From positions 1-64,000 of the forward strand of contig NZ_JADPRZ010000014.1 of NCBI RefSeq assembly GCF_017347095.1: 64,000 bases of DNA, read 5' to 3'. Below are positions 53,102-63,144 of this stretch, piece after piece. This stretch comes from Sporosarcina sp. E16_8. GTDB taxonomy: Bacteria; Bacillota; Bacilli; Bacillales_A; Planococcaceae. The stretch's first letter is position 1. The number at the start of each line of letters is the position of its first letter. Under the pieces are notes generated by a model. It was not told the origin of the DNA. It saw only the letters and a program-made list of their open reading frames with translations, and ran no database searches. A program made the translations under genes and the position numbers.

Positions 53102-53950
53102 TTAATCACCTTCGCGTCTAAAGAATCCGTAAACACCAGCAGTTTGAACAATATTCGTAAACGCATCCGGATCTGTTTCGCTAATTATTTTTTCCAAATC
53201 ATATAATTCGTAACGAGTAATGACGAGATACAACATATGTTTATCCTCTTTCGAATAAGCACCTTTTGCGGGAAGAATTGTTATGCCACGTACCATTTTT
53301 TGATGAATCGCTTGCTGCAATTCATCTGCTCTTTGTGTAACAATCATGGCGGTTACTTTTTCGTGACGCGTATGGAGCGCGTCAATCACAACTGTCGTTA
53401 CATACAATGCTAACATCGTATATAATGCGTTTTCTGGTTCATACAGAAATCCTGCCAAGACAATTATGACACCGTTCAGCAGTAAAAAATAGGTTCCGAT
53501 TGGCTTATCTTGTAAGCGAGATAGAACCATGGCAACAATATCCATTCCACCTGTAGATGCCCCTAGTTTCATCGAAAGACCAATGCCTATTCCCGCAATT
53601 ACACCACCAAACACTGCATTTAGAATAATATCGTTTGATACAGATATGACGGGTAAGAGTTCTAAGAATATCGTTACAAAGATAACGGACACGATGCTAT
53701 AGATGGTAAATCCTTTACCTACTTTGTACCATCCTAATATAAAGACCGGAATATTGAATACTAACAATAGAATACCGGTACTAACTTCAATGCCTAAGAA
53801 ATCTTTAAATACACTAGATGTCAGTTGCGCGGCACCTGCAAATCCGCTGGCATAGACATTTGCGTTGATTAAAAAGAAGTTTAGCGAGATTGCAAGTAAC
53901 AAGGAACCAAAGATGACGACGATAATGCGTTTTGCTTCTAAGAAAAACAT
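53102..53950 (-). CDS. YitT family membrane protein
   Basis: The 282-residue protein has about five membrane segments and a C-terminal DUF2179-like cytoplasmic domain (about 205-282, RGITILPAKGAYSKEDKHMLYLVITRYE). Family segment FFLINANVYASGFAGAAQL is present near the N terminus. The function of the YitT family is not settled. The start was set at ATG 53950 with AGGAGG upstream; an extension to 53977 is unlikely. Confidence 0.9.
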   Translation of the reverse strand: MFFLEAKRIIVVIFGSLLLAISLNFFLINANVYASGFAGAAQLTSSVFKDFLGIEVSTGILLLVFNIPVFILGWYKVGKGFTIYSIVSVIFVTIFLELLPVISVSNDIILNAVFGGVIAGIGIGLSMKLGASTGGMDIVAMVLSRLQDKPIGTYFLLLNGVIIVLAGFLYEPENALYTMLALYVTTVVIDALHTRHEKVTAMIVTQRADELQQAIHQKMVRGITILPAKGAYSKEDKHMLYLVITRYELYDLEKIISETDPDAFTNIVQTAGVYGFFRREGD

Positions 53951-54161
53951 GACAACCTCCTGTTGTTTTGAATACAATTAAAATAATTTGTTAGAACACT
54001 CATTGTAACGAACCTCATATTGAAATGGTACCCTTAATTGTTTAATGAAATTCCTTCAGGCGCGAATTTGTGTTTTGCTTGATGAAGAGTAGATAAGGAA
54101 AGTACTACTAACATTATTGAAAAGTTGCCCTCAGTGCATGCACATCGTAGGGATTGTATTA

Positions 54162-54280
54162 TATAGGTATACATAAAGAATGCCATTAAATTCACAGCGG
54201 CATTCGGGAATGCCTCGCCAAGCAAAAACGACTGCCAGTTTCATCGCTCCGGCTACCCCTGTTATAGAGCTGGAGTCTAG
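54162..54280 (-). repeat. Structured dispersed repeat, copy F (reverse orientation)
   Basis: On the minus strand this reads AGGGGTAGCCGGAGC, AACTGGCAGTC, GAGGCATTCCC and AATGGCATTCTTTA, in the same order as the other copies. The end at 54275 is broken. The rest of 53960-54560 shows no gene I can support. Confidence 0.7.
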
Positions 54281-54566
54281 ACATTGCTCCAGGTGAAAAA
54301 TTTAAAAATCTATGTTTCCGATAGTTACTATACGGCCTATGTACAGGTGCTTTCGGATCGCTTTGGACAGAACGACTACTGCAGTATTATTGGGATTTCT
54401 TGACGCACCGCTACGCAGTTTTTTCGTTAATCATATAATGGCCGTTCGTCACTCTTTTCAGTAATGTAATCATGAATGAGTTTTTTATTATTTAGTAGCT
54501 TAGGATTTTCAGTTTCCGCAATTAGGGGGTGTGCCGTTTGGTTTACCTATACGGGGGAAAAGACAT

Positions 54567-54597
54567 AAAAAAGAGCATAATAGCTATGCTCTTTTTT
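54567..54597. terminator. Terminator of the thi operon
   Basis: AAAAAAGAGCAT (54567-54578) pairs with ATGCTCTTTTTT (54586-54597); it works in both directions. Confidence 0.88.
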
Positions 54598-54606
54598 ATA
54601 CCACAA

Positions 54607-55623
54607 TTAGCCAAGGAGCCTTGCAGCAATATTCCTCGCTGTCACAACATCCTTCGTTCCATGCACAAGCATGCGGCCGTCACGGAACAGTACAATGCGG
54701 TGGCCGTTGTATTCACAGGCAACGAGATGCGGATTGTGAATTAATTTGGAGACGCTACCACGAATTGATTCGGCGAAGGGGATGAGCTCAAACTTTCTAC
54801 TAGTAGGCCAAGACAATTGGACGGTGTCACGTCCACAAAGCACCGCTGTTTTCATCGACTCACGCGCAGAAAGGAACGGATACACAGCATTTTCGGAACA
54901 GCTTGGGCAACCGGCTTTCTTCATGCTTGCGACCCCAATTGAAGCGCGGTCGCCTGTCCATAAATCAGCAGATTCAAGCTTCGGTTCAAATGGTATTCTC
55001 GTTATATATTTCAACACGTCAGCAACTTGCCGGGCCGCCGTAGTAACGACAATCGGGCTGATGACGCCGACTGTATCACACGTCAATGTCTGTGATGGCA
55101 ACGTCTCTAGTATGCAATGCAGACAGGGCTGATTGTCTTGAATACCAATCGGAAACGTCAGACCATAACTGCCGACACATGCGCCCATGAAAAAGGGGAT
55201 GCCAAGTTTTAGCGCAGCATCGTTCGCTAGCAGCCGTGTTTCAATATTGTCAGTTGCATCCAACACTAAATCGTGTCCAGTCATCAAATCAAGGACGTTT
55301 TGCTGCGTCACATCGACAACAATACCAGTTACAGCGACATCACTATTAATCGCAGTCAATCGTTTCTCCGCGGCAACCGCTTTTGGCAATTGCTCAATGA
55401 CGTCCTGTTCCGTATACAGTTGCTGGCGATGCAGATTGGTCCATTCGATAATATCCCGGTCAACAATCGTTACGCGCCCAACGCCTGCACGGACGAGCAT
55501 TTCAGCACCAGAAGAGCCAAGCGCGCCGGCACCTAATATGAAAATGCTGGCCTTACGAATCTGTATCTGTCCATCTTCGCCAATGGGGGCAAATAGCTCT
55601 TGGCGGGAATATCTCTCGCTCAA
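54607..55623 (-). CDS. thiF: ThiF/MoeB adenylyltransferase
   Basis: The 338-residue E1-like enzyme activates the C terminus of ThiS with ATP for sulfur transfer. It shows the nucleotide site [22 protein letters not shown] and [19 protein letters not shown], and two CxxC zinc pairs (PCLHC and GCPSC). No rhodanese domain is attached. It overlaps the thiG stop by four bases and ends the operon. Confidence 0.93.
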   Translation of the reverse strand: MSERYSRQELFAPIGEDGQIQIRKASIFILGAGALGSSGAEMLVRAGVGRVTIVDRDIIEWTNLHRQQLYTEQDVIEQLPKAVAAEKRLTAINSDVAVTGIVVDVTQQNVLDLMTGHDLVLDATDNIETRLLANDAALKLGIPFFMGACVGSYGLTFPIGIQDNQPCLHCILETLPSQTLTCDTVGVISPIVVTTAARQVADVLKYITRIPFEPKLESADLWTGDRASIGVASMKKAGCPSCSENAVYPFLSARESMKTAVLCGRDTVQLSWPTSRKFELIPFAESIRGSVSKLIHNPHLVACEYNGHRIVLFRDGRMLVHGTKDVVTARNIAARLLG

Positions 55624-56387
55624 ATGGTTACAAGCCCTTCCGCAGGGCTGCTCGCAACCGCGTAGTCGCGTTCCGACATCCGGCCTGCTTCATAGCCAAG
55701 TCGTCCCGCTTCAATCGCGAGTTTCATGGCAAGGGCCATTTTAATCGGATCTCCAGCTTCGGATACGGCTGTGTTCAATAAAACTGCGTCCGCCCCAAGC
55801 TCCATCGCATAAGCTGCATCTTTAGGAGACCCGATTCCTGCATCGATAATAACAGGAACAGTGGACTGTTCAATGATGAACGACAAGTTGAGTGGATTCA
55901 AAATACCGCGCCCTGATCCAATTGGGGAAGCGCCTGGCATGATTGCATGAACGCCCATTTCGCATAATCTGCGCGCGAGCACAACATCATCTGACGTATA
56001 AGGAAGGACGATGAATCCTTCATCTAACAGCATTTTCGTTGCACGAAGTGTTTCTACTGGATCCGGGAGTAATGATTGGTCACAGCCGATGATTTCAACT
56101 TTTATCATGTCACAAAGCCCTGATGCTTTTGCCAGTTTCGCGATGCGCACCGCTTCTTCAGCTGTTTTCGCTCCCGCTGTATTGGGCAATAGCGTGTATT
56201 TTGACAGATCAAGTTGTTCAAGGAAATTTGGTTGTGATGGCTCGAAGATATTCATACGTCTTACTGCGAATGTTAGAATTTCTGACCCTGATACTTGTAC
56301 CGCCTCTTTTTGCACATCAAATGACGGATATTTCCCTGTTCCTAGAAGCAGTCTTGAATTGAATGTTTTATTACCGATTGTCAGCAT
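55620..56387 (-). CDS. thiG: Thiazole synthase ThiG
   Basis: The 255-residue TIM-barrel enzyme condenses deoxyxylulose phosphate, dehydroglycine and ThiS thiocarboxylate to make the thiamine thiazole. Features are the N-terminal [12 protein letters not shown], the catalytic lysine region MIKVEIIG and the C-terminal [32 protein letters not shown] precedes the ATG. It directly follows thiS. Confidence 0.95.
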   Translation of the reverse strand: MLTIGNKTFNSRLLLGTGKYPSFDVQKEAVQVSGSEILTFAVRRMNIFEPSQPNFLEQLDLSKYTLLPNTAGAKTAEEAVRIAKLAKASGLCDMIKVEIIGCDQSLLPDPVETLRATKMLLDEGFIVLPYTSDDVVLARRLCEMGVHAIMPGASPIGSGRGILNPLNLSFIIEQSTVPVIIDAGIGSPKDAAYAMELGADAVLLNTAVSEAGDPIKMALAMKLAIEAGRLGYEAGRMSERDYAVASSPAEGLVTI

Positions 56388-56389
56388 AA

Positions 56390-56596
56390 TTATCCTCCTC
56401 CTACAAAGTGAATGATTTCTATTTGGTCGCGGTCATTGATGGGCAAGTCATATGCGTCTTTCGCAAGAATATCTCTGTTCATTTCCACGATGACGATGCG
56501 TTCCGCAAGTTCCAGATGCCCAAGCAGTTCCTGCACATTACCAACTTCCGCGGGCATGTCATACCGATTGCCGTTCAGTTCGATTGTTCGCTTCAT
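56390..56596 (-). CDS. thiS: Sulfur carrier protein ThiS
   Basis: The 68-residue ubiquitin-like carrier ends in the essential GG of VGGG, with typical NGNRYDMPA and an EIIHFVGGG tail. ThiF adenylates the terminal glycine. The ATG at 56594-56596 follows AAAGGGGG; the longer open frame to 56620 is not used. It overlaps the thiO end by 38 bases. Confidence 0.92.
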   Translation of the reverse strand: MKRTIELNGNRYDMPAEVGNVQELLGHLELAERIVIVEMNRDILAKDAYDLPINDRDQIEIIHFVGGG

Positions 56597-57659
56597 GGAA
56601 AATCCCCCTTTTTGGATCAAATGCCTTAATCCGCTCTGTATTCACTTCATTTCCGATGATTAAATCGCGAATCAAGCAGGCGGTTGCGGGTGCCAATAAA
56701 ATCCCGTTCCTAAAATGACCAGCTGCAATATACATATTCTCTTTCCTGGGAACCCGACCGATATACGGCAAATCGTCAACCGTCTTTGGACGAAGACCTG
56801 CCCATCTGCTCATAACGGGAAAGTGGGAAAGACCAGGAATAAAATGTTCCGCAATTGTATTCAACGCTAGATGACCGGCATCTGTTAGCTGCAAATCTGT
56901 AAGTCCCTGTTCCATCGTAGCCCCGACGACGAGCGTTCCATCAGGGCGAGGAATGACGTAACAGCCTTTATGGAAAAGTGTATAAGGTAAGTGCATGCCC
57001 ATCGCGTTGAGTTGCATACATTGGCCTTTCACTGCCGTCATATGAAGTCCTGGCACAAGCTTGGCACTCGCTGTACCACCTGCAATGACTAAATGTTTTG
57101 CGGTGATAATGGATGCCCCAATACGTATCTGGTAGCCGCCATGTAACAGTGTGATCTCATCGACTGAAGCCTGTTCTGAAACAGTAGCACCCAAACTTGT
57201 AGCCGCTGCGCAAAATGCCAGGCAAGCCTTTTCGGGATGAACATGGACGTCTGCTTCAAAAAGATACGCACCAAAAGCAGGTGTGGCGACATGCGGAATA
57301 CGTTCGCGAACTTGTTTAGCTGAAAGATAAGCCGCGTTATTCCAACGGGAGAGGGCTATTCGTTCTTCTTCAGAACAAGCAAATTGAACAATACCGCCAA
57401 CTGTAAAACCGATGTCAGCCCCTGTATCACATTGGAATTCTGTATACAGTACCTTACTTTCTTGCGCGAACGAATAAAAGGTGTCATTCAAGTATTCAGA
57501 GTGCGCACCGAGCATTCCACCAGCCGCACGAGTAGTGCCTTGAGCGATTTTATCGCGTTCAGCTAGGTGAACGGATAAGCCCGCTTTTGCTAAATAGTAA
57601 GCAGTGCTGCAACCGATAATCCCGCCGCCAATAACCACAACATCAACTGGTTGTGACAT
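56559..57659 (-). CDS. thiO: Glycine oxidase ThiO
   Basis: The 366-residue FAD enzyme oxidises glycine to the imine that ThiG needs. The FAD site VVIGGGIIGCSTAYYLAKAG lies near the N terminus, and RWAGLRPKTVDDLPYIGRVP near the C terminus is typical of the family. Of several candidate starts I chose ATG 57659, which has AAGGA eight bases upstream and overlaps the tenI stop by 17 bases. Confidence 0.92.
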   Translation of the reverse strand: MSQPVDVVVIGGGIIGCSTAYYLAKAGLSVHLAERDKIAQGTTRAAGGMLGAHSEYLNDTFYSFAQESKVLYTEFQCDTGADIGFTVGGIVQFACSEEERIALSRWNNAAYLSAKQVRERIPHVATPAFGAYLFEADVHVHPEKACLAFCAAATSLGATVSEQASVDEITLLHGGYQIRIGASIITAKHLVIAGGTASAKLVPGLHMTAVKGQCMQLNAMGMHLPYTLFHKGCYVIPRPDGTLVVGATMEQGLTDLQLTDAGHLALNTIAEHFIPGLSHFPVMSRWAGLRPKTVDDLPYIGRVPRKENMYIAAGHFRNGILLAPATACLIRDLIIGNEVNTERIKAFDPKRGIFHEANNRTERQSV

Positions 57660-58248
57660 GGTTGGCATCCTTATAGGCTGTGGCTGCGATTTTAGGATTG
57701 TCACTGCTAATAAAGGACGACATCACCGCAATTCCTGCAACACCGCCTTGATTTAATTGCGGAAGGTGATGCGGTTGAATGCCGCCGATTGCGTAGACGG
57801 GGATGGGTAGCGATTCAACGATTTGAAAAAGCTCATCGGTTCCGCGGGGTGGCAAACCTTTTTTCGAACTTGTTGCGAATAAATGGCCATAAAGAACCCA
57901 GTCAGCACCTGTTTTATAAGCAGTTTCAGCCTCACCCATAGAGTGGACAGATCTGCCAAATGAGATAGCAGGAAATTGTTTTTTGAGTAGCGCTAGCGGT
58001 ACGTCGTATCCGGGTAATTGAACTTTTTTGATCCCCGTAATTGAAGCGACATTAGTTCGCCCGTGGACAATCAGTTTAGTTGAATCAAAGCCGGATTCGA
58101 TTAATTGTTGAATCAATATTATTATTTCTGAATCCAATTTCGATTTTTCACGTAAGATGGCTGCGTCGATAAAAGGTTCGATTGCTAACAGGGTATCGAG
58201 TAATTGACTATGTTCCAATTTGTCATCTGTTACTGCAATTATCTTCAT
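57643..58248 (-). CDS. tenI: Thiazole tautomerase TenI
   Basis: The 201-residue TIM-barrel protein resembles ThiE but is TenI-like: it has the catalytic-histidine segment GRSVHSMGEAETAY and QLPGYDVPLALL, and lies at the TenI position in the B. subtilis-type operon. It aromatises the thiazole product. I preferred ATG 58248 because of AAGGAGG upstream. It is the first gene after the riboswitch; tenA and thiD are absent here. Confidence 0.85.
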   Translation of the reverse strand: MKIIAVTDDKLEHSQLLDTLLAIEPFIDAAILREKSKLDSEIIILIQQLIESGFDSTKLIVHGRTNVASITGIKKVQLPGYDVPLALLKKQFPAISFGRSVHSMGEAETAYKTGADWVLYGHLFATSSKKGLPPRGTDELFQIVESLPIPVYAIGGIQPHHLPQLNQGGVAGIAVMSSFISSDNPKIAATAYKDANHVTTS

Positions 58249-58322
58249 AAAACTCCTCCTTATTAACGTCAATTCCTCCAGCGCTTTTCGGGGCTAGGCG
58301 GCGCCTTGCGCTTTTCCCTATA

Positions 58323-58357
58323 CAAAAAGACCACTTTCCAGGTATGGAAAGTGGTCT
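58323..58357 (-). terminator. Riboswitch-controlled terminator
   Basis: Read on the minus strand, AGACCACTTTCCA pairs with TGGAAAGTGGTCT and is followed by TTTTTGT, the expression platform of the TPP riboswitch. Confidence 0.88.
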
Positions 58358-58392
58358 GTCGATGGCATTAGGATGCACTGATAGGAAGACAC

Positions 58393-58486
58393 GCCACTTC
58401 CCTACGCAGGTACGAACCTGTTCAGGTGATAAGGGTAGCGGAGTGGAACTCGTTTCTCAGTCCTTTAAAAGGATTCCCCTAATGGT
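58393..58486 (-). promoter_or_regulatory. TPP riboswitch
   Basis: On the minus strand the conserved elements of the THI-box aptamer appear in order: ACTGAGA after the first helix, ACCCTTATCACCTGAACAGG, and the closing CGTACCTGCGTAGGGAAGTG. The downstream terminator makes it a transcriptional off-switch when thiamine pyrophosphate is high. Confidence 0.95.
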
Positions 58487-58563
58487 CGAATATGTTATGA
58501 AGTTGTCAATCTATTAGTAGCATAGCATGTCAACGGAATGAATGAAAGGGTGAACGGTTGTGC

Positions 58564-59283
58564 TTAGTCGTCTAAGTGGACGTTGTGGTGCACTTGTTGT
58601 ACATCTTCCAAATCATCCAGTACATCAATCATTTTTTCGAATTGCGCTTGCGCTTCAGGTGAAAGGGTCAAGTCGTTTTGTGCAAGCATCGTTATTTCTG
58701 CGACGTTATATTCTGTAATGCCGGCACTTTTTAAAACTTCCTGAACAGCATGGAACTGGTCTGGTTCTGCATAGATGATAACCGATTCTTCTTCATCGAG
58801 AATATCACGTACTTCGACGTCCGCATCCATTAACAGTTCGAGAACGTCGTCGGCAGACATACCTTCAATTCCGATAACTGCAGTCGCATCGAACATATAG
58901 GAAACGGATCCGCTGACGCCCATATTTCCGCCGTTTTTGCCGAATGCAGCACGCACTTCTGATGCAGTACGGTTGACGTTGTTTGTCAGTGTATCGACAA
59001 TAACCATCGAGCCGTTAGGTCCGAATCCTTCGTAGCGAAGCTCGGTAAAGTTTTCTTCTGAACCGCCTTTTGCTTTTTCAATTGCACGGTCAATAATTGC
59101 TTTCGGTACACTGTATGTTTTTGCGCGTTCTACGACAAATTTCAGCGCTTGATTCAACTCGGGATCTGGCTCACCTTGCTTCGCTACTACATAAATTTCA
59201 CGTCCGAATTTTGCGTAAATGCGACTCGTGTCTGCATCTCTTGAGGCTTTTTTCTCTTTGATATTGTTCCATTTACGGCCCAT
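58564..59283 (-). CDS. yeeI: YebC/PmpR-type regulator YeeI
   Basis: The 239-residue protein begins [16 protein letters not shown], identical in style to B. subtilis YeeI, with conserved [17 protein letters not shown] and [15 protein letters not shown]. YebC family proteins bind the ribosome and ease translation of proline-rich or hard-to-translate sequences and act in regulation. The upstream open frame to 59520 is rejected because the family starts at MGRKW. Confidence 0.95.
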   Translation of the reverse strand: MGRKWNNIKEKKASRDADTSRIYAKFGREIYVVAKQGEPDPELNQALKFVVERAKTYSVPKAIIDRAIEKAKGGSEENFTELRYEGFGPNGSMVIVDTLTNNVNRTASEVRAAFGKNGGNMGVSGSVSYMFDATAVIGIEGMSADDVLELLMDADVEVRDILDEEESVIIYAEPDQFHAVQEVLKSAGITEYNVAEITMLAQNDLTLSPEAQAQFEKMIDVLDDLEDVQQVHHNVHLDD

Positions 59284-59567
59284 GAAGTTCCACTCACTTT
59301 CGATTAAGAATAGATTTACTACAATAAGTATACAACAATTGTATGCAAGTAGACGAGTGGAAATTTCAAAAAAATGGGCTGATAGGTTGTGTAAGGGAGA
59401 AAACATTTGCCTAATTTCTTCAGGTATGAGAATTTGTCTACTATCGTACAGTTTTTGTCGTGACAGGAAGAACATTATCCGATATTTAAGAATAACTCTT
59501 TTTCTTATGACGATTCTCAATTATACTAAGGGTGAACGTTCATCCTACTATAGAAGGGAACAGACGC

Positions 59568-60251
59568 ATGGAACTCATATATAAAGGGAAGACCAAAGAT
59601 GTATACAAGTTGGACGGCAGCAATGTACTGCTGAAATTTAAAGATGATGTAACCGGAGAAGACGGGGTTTTCGATCCTGGCGCGAACACAGTCGGCTTAT
59701 CGATTGAAGGTGCAGGGCAATCCGGATTACGGATGACGAAATACTTCTTTGAAAAAATGGCGGATAAAAATATTCCTACTCATTATGTAACTGCTGATAT
59801 TGATGAAGTAACGATGACAGTACGATCAGCGAAGGTTTTTGGCAAAGGGCTTGAAGTAATTTGTAGATACCGTGCAGTCGGAAGTTTCTTACGCAGATAC
59901 GGCGCATATTGTGAAGAAGGACAACCTTTGGATGCCTTTGTTGAAGTCACGCTCAAAGATGATGACCGTAACGACCCGCCGATTAACGAGGATGGACTTG
60001 CGCAACTCGGTTTATTGACGACAGATGAATACGTTACACTTGAAGCATTGACGAAAGAAATTTCAGGCGTTGTTAGGGCTGAACTTGCAGCTAAAGGTCT
60101 TGACTTGTATGATATTAAACTCGAGTTTGGACGCGACGCTGAAACAGGTAATATCATGCTAATCGACGAAATATCTGGCGGTAATATGCGCGTCTATAAA
60201 GACGGTACATATATTTCACCAATGGATCTTGAAAAACTAGTACTTGCGTAA
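59568..60251 (+). CDS. purC: PurC-like SAICAR synthetase, orphan copy
   Basis: The 227-residue protein matches SAICAR synthetase: YKGKTKDVYKLDG, FKDDVTGEDGVFD, ICRYRAVGSFLRRYG and LKDDDRNDPPINEDG. The later motif is LIDEISGGNMRVYKDG instead of the usual DEISPDT form. It stands alone, divergent from yeeI, not in a purine operon. AGAAGGGA precedes ATG 59568; it may be a second copy with another role. Confidence 0.85.
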   Translation: MELIYKGKTKDVYKLDGSNVLLKFKDDVTGEDGVFDPGANTVGLSIEGAGQSGLRMTKYFFEKMADKNIPTHYVTADIDEVTMTVRSAKVFGKGLEVICRYRAVGSFLRRYGAYCEEGQPLDAFVEVTLKDDDRNDPPINEDGLAQLGLLTTDEYVTLEALTKEISGVVRAELAAKGLDLYDIKLEFGRDAETGNIMLIDEISGGNMRVYKDGTYISPMDLEKLVLA

Positions 60252-60254
60252 ATG

Positions 60255-60302
60255 AAAAACCGCTGTTAATTCCATGAAAATGGAGTTGGCTGCGGTTTTT
60301 TT
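60255..60302 (+). terminator. Terminator of the purC-like gene
   Basis: AAAAACCGC pairs with GCGGTTTTT with an inner AATTCCAT/ATGGAGTT stem. Confidence 0.85.
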
Positions 60303-60402
60303 ATTACAATCAAATAAGTGTACTTTAATGGTCCTGTAAGATACTGTTTGATAAAGAGGATAATGAATATCTATATTAGATTAAAAAGAAGAGGCGAATC
60401 TT

Positions 60403-60885
60403 ATGCAAATGAAAACAGGTGTTGAACAATCGGTTTATGCGATTCTGATGCTTAATATGCTGCCGGATAGGGCGGTATTACCTGGAGAAGCGATTAGCCA
60501 GCAACTAGGAACTTCACCAACGTATTTTCAAAAGTTGTTGAGAAAACTGGTCAGTGCAGACTTGATTACCTCTGTACCAGGCGTAAAAGGCGGCTTCAAA
60601 TTAAAGAAAAAGCCTGAAGAGATTCGGATATACGATATTTATCTTGCAATAGAGGGGCAGCAATCCCTTTATTCCGCGAGCGGGATTCTCGACGACATGC
60701 TTGATCTAGAAAAAGAAGATACAGGCTGTTTGTTAACGGACTTAATGGGAGAAGCTGAATCGGTTTGGAAATCCGTACTAAAACGCGAAACAATCGCATC
60801 ATTAGCAGATGGAATTCAGACAGAGCGCTATCAAGAGAAAGTCGAATCTCTACAAGAATTAATTCGCGAAAAAATGGTCCTGTAA
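60403..60885 (+). CDS. Rrf2 family regulator
   Basis: The 160-residue protein has the Rrf2 winged helix (KTGVEQSVYAILMLNML, TSPTYFQKLLRKLVSADLI, GVKGGFKL). The three cysteines used for an iron-sulfur cluster in IscR and NsrR are absent, with only one Cys in DTGCLLT, so it is likely a cysteine-poor Rrf2 that senses something else. The next gene may be its target. Confidence 0.88.
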   Translation: MQMKTGVEQSVYAILMLNMLPDRAVLPGEAISQQLGTSPTYFQKLLRKLVSADLITSVPGVKGGFKLKKKPEEIRIYDIYLAIEGQQSLYSASGILDDMLDLEKEDTGCLLTDLMGEAESVWKSVLKRETIASLADGIQTERYQEKVESLQELIREKMVL

Positions 60886-60917
60886 TCGAAAAGAGTGAAG
60901 GCTAGGAGGGGGATATT

Positions 60918-61871
60918 ATGGGGGGATTTCAATCACATAATGGTTTTGCACGAACGTTTAAGAAGAACAAATTAACACTTGGGTTTATGTTTCCTTTGGA
61001 GCCGGATGCTGGAAGGCTACCCAAAGTGGATTTGAAAGAGCAAATGAAGCTCGTAAAAAAAGTAGAAGATTTAGGATTTGCTTCTTTGTTTGTTAGGGAC
61101 TCTCCGTTATTCGATCCTAAATTTGGAGATACGGGTGTTATTTATGATCCTTTCATTTTTCTCGCCTATGTAACAGCACATACGAATAAACTCGCGCTTG
61201 GTACTGCAAGTGTCGTCACAACATTACGTCACCCGCTCCACTTGGCTAAATCAGCTGCATCTTTGGATGAAATGTCTAATCAACGCTTCTTATTCGGTGC
61301 TGCAACTGGTGACCGGCCAATCGAATTTCCCGCATTTAAAGCGGACAGTAACGAGAGGGCGGAACTATTTAGGGAGTCGTTGACAGTCATGAAACAGGTG
61401 TGGAAAGAATCATACCCGCGGATTCAGACAGAAAGGGTTGGTATGACAGAAGGAGATATTATACCCAAACCTGTCTTAGCTGATATCCCTGTTTTCGGAA
61501 CGGGGTATTCTGGTCAAACGATTGAATGGTTGGCAGAACATATGGATGGCTGGATGTTTTATGCGCAAGAAGCAAATCGTCAGCGTGAAATGATAAAAAT
61601 TTGGCGACAGGCAACGGGTAAGTTCAAACCATTCATACAGCCCTTGGTTCTCGACTTATCAGAGAATCCGTTGGCCGCCCCTACTCCGGTTCCGATAAAA
61701 GTTGGCTTTAGGTCTGGTCATAAGTTTTTAATCGACTATCTATATGCTTTACAAGCTATTGGGGTTAATCATGTCATATTGGGTCTGAAAACGGGTAACC
61801 GCCCTGTGGAAGATGTAATTCAAGAAATAGGGGAATATGTACTACCTCATTTTCCGTCGTTTTTGAAGTGA
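60918..61871 (+). CDS. Luciferase-like flavin-dependent oxidoreductase 1
   Basis: The 317-residue protein has the luciferase-like monooxygenase barrel, with LGFMFPLEPDAG, LALGTASVVTTLRHP and RFLFGAATGDRPIEF. Enzymes of this fold use reduced FMN or F420. The start ATG 60918 follows AGGAGGGGG; it is 33 bases after the Rrf2 stop, suggesting co-regulation. The substrate is unknown. Confidence 0.88.
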   Translation: MGGFQSHNGFARTFKKNKLTLGFMFPLEPDAGRLPKVDLKEQMKLVKKVEDLGFASLFVRDSPLFDPKFGDTGVIYDPFIFLAYVTAHTNKLALGTASVVTTLRHPLHLAKSAASLDEMSNQRFLFGAATGDRPIEFPAFKADSNERAELFRESLTVMKQVWKESYPRIQTERVGMTEGDIIPKPVLADIPVFGTGYSGQTIEWLAEHMDGWMFYAQEANRQREMIKIWRQATGKFKPFIQPLVLDLSENPLAAPTPVPIKVGFRSGHKFLIDYLYALQAIGVNHVILGLKTGNRPVEDVIQEIGEYVLPHFPSFLK

Positions 61872-61911
61872 ATTCATTTGGAAATAAATAATATGAAAAG
61901 AGGGAGAAAAA

Positions 61912-62127
61912 GTGATTAAAGACTTAGATCGCATCAATGAGCTAGCGAAAAAACAACGTGTAGAAGGTTTGACAAACGCTGAAATGGTTGAACAAACAGT
62001 ATTGCAGCAAGACTATTTAAGGGAAATTCGTGGGCAATTTCTGAACACCGTTTCAGGCATAACTGTGATTGACCCGCTTGGGGAAGATGTCACACCTGAG
62101 AAGCTTCGTCTAGAGAAGGGACGCTAA
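61912..62127 (+). CDS. DUF896 (YnzC-like) small protein
   Basis: The 71-residue protein matches DUF896: LDRINELAKKQRVEGLTNAE followed by QQDYLREIRGQFLNTVSG. The function is unknown. The start is GTG 61912 with AGAGGGAG upstream. The next oxidoreductase starts four bases after its stop, so they share a transcript. Confidence 0.88.
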   Translation: MIKDLDRINELAKKQRVEGLTNAEMVEQTVLQQDYLREIRGQFLNTVSGITVIDPLGEDVTPEKLRLEKGR

Positions 62128-62131
62128 ACAT

Positions 62132-63124
62132 ATGAGATTAAGTATACTGGATCAAGCACCGGTTACTAGCGGAAATACTGCCGCAGGTGCTTTGAAAAAA
62201 GCAGAAGAACTGGCTATCTTGGCAGATGAATTAGGCTATCACCGCATGTGGATGGCTGAACATCATGGAACAAAAACGTTTGCAAGTTCAGCACCTGAAG
62301 TAACAGCTGCTCACTTGGCTGCCAAAACGAAAAATATTCGTATTGGTACAGGTGGCATCATGATGATGCATTATTCGCCATTGAAACTAGCTGAAGTGTT
62401 TAAAACATTGAGTGCATTTTCTCCTGGCCGAATTGACTTTGGCGTCGGTCGCGCGCCGGGCGGGGATAACAACTCCATTTATGCACTTTCTGAAGGACGC
62501 AAACCGATGGTCAATAATATGTATGAGAAGTTTGAGACGGCACTGCAATTGATTAACGATGAAGTGCCGGAAGACAGCTTGTATAACAAAACAATCGCAA
62601 CCCCGTCTAACATCGTTTTACCGGAAGCATGGTTGCTTGGTTCTAGCGGCAACAGTGCAATCCAGGCAGGTCGGATGGGTGTAGGCTATTCGTTTGCGCA
62701 GTTCTTTTCAGGCGGCATGACCAAAGAAATTTTAGATGCATATAAAAAGAACTTCCGATCTTCAGCATTCCTGGAAAGTCCTGAAATCAATGTGTCCTAT
62801 ATGGTAACAGTAGCTGAAACGAAAGAAGAAGCTGAATTTGAAGCAGTACCTCAAGACATTGCCCGTTTAATGTTGATGAAAGGTCACCTTGGGCAATCCT
62901 TAACGCCTGAAGAGGCACAAGATTATCCGTTGTCGGAAATGGATCTTATGACCATTAAAGAAAACCGTAAACTGCATTTAGTGGGAACAGCTAAAGAAAT
63001 TGCGACGCTATTACAAACAGAGCAGGCGCATTACGGATTTGATGAAGCTATGATTTGCAGCATCCCTCACTCGCAAAAGAAACGCTTGGATGTTTATCGT
63101 TTATTGGCGAAGGAACTGTTTTAA
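62132..63124 (+). CDS. Luciferase-like flavin-dependent oxidoreductase 2
   Basis: The 330-residue protein is a luciferase-like monooxygenase of the YtmO/YceB type: LSILDQAPVTSGNTA, RMWMAEHHGTKTFASSAPEV, IGTGGIMMMHYSPLKLAE and RIDFGVGRAPG. It is distinct from the first luciferase-like protein. The substrate is unknown; related enzymes oxidise sulfonates or thioethers. A strong terminator follows. Confidence 0.92.
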   Translation: MRLSILDQAPVTSGNTAAGALKKAEELAILADELGYHRMWMAEHHGTKTFASSAPEVTAAHLAAKTKNIRIGTGGIMMMHYSPLKLAEVFKTLSAFSPGRIDFGVGRAPGGDNNSIYALSEGRKPMVNNMYEKFETALQLINDEVPEDSLYNKTIATPSNIVLPEAWLLGSSGNSAIQAGRMGVGYSFAQFFSGGMTKEILDAYKKNFRSSAFLESPEINVSYMVTVAETKEEAEFEAVPQDIARLMLMKGHLGQSLTPEEAQDYPLSEMDLMTIKENRKLHLVGTAKEIATLLQTEQAHYGFDEAMICSIPHSQKKRLDVYRLLAKELF

Positions 63125-63144
63125 AGTTGATTTTATAAAAAAAT

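Noticed and set aside
54034..54225. Minus-strand ORF of 63 codons
   Set aside because: It overlaps a dispersed repeat and has no family resemblance.
55187..55744. Plus-strand ORF of 185 codons across thiF/thiG
   Set aside because: Low-complexity serine/proline translation opposite well-recognised minus-strand genes.
59284..59520. 79-residue N-terminal extension of YeeI
   Set aside because: Composition is poor and the family always begins MGRKW; start set at 59283.
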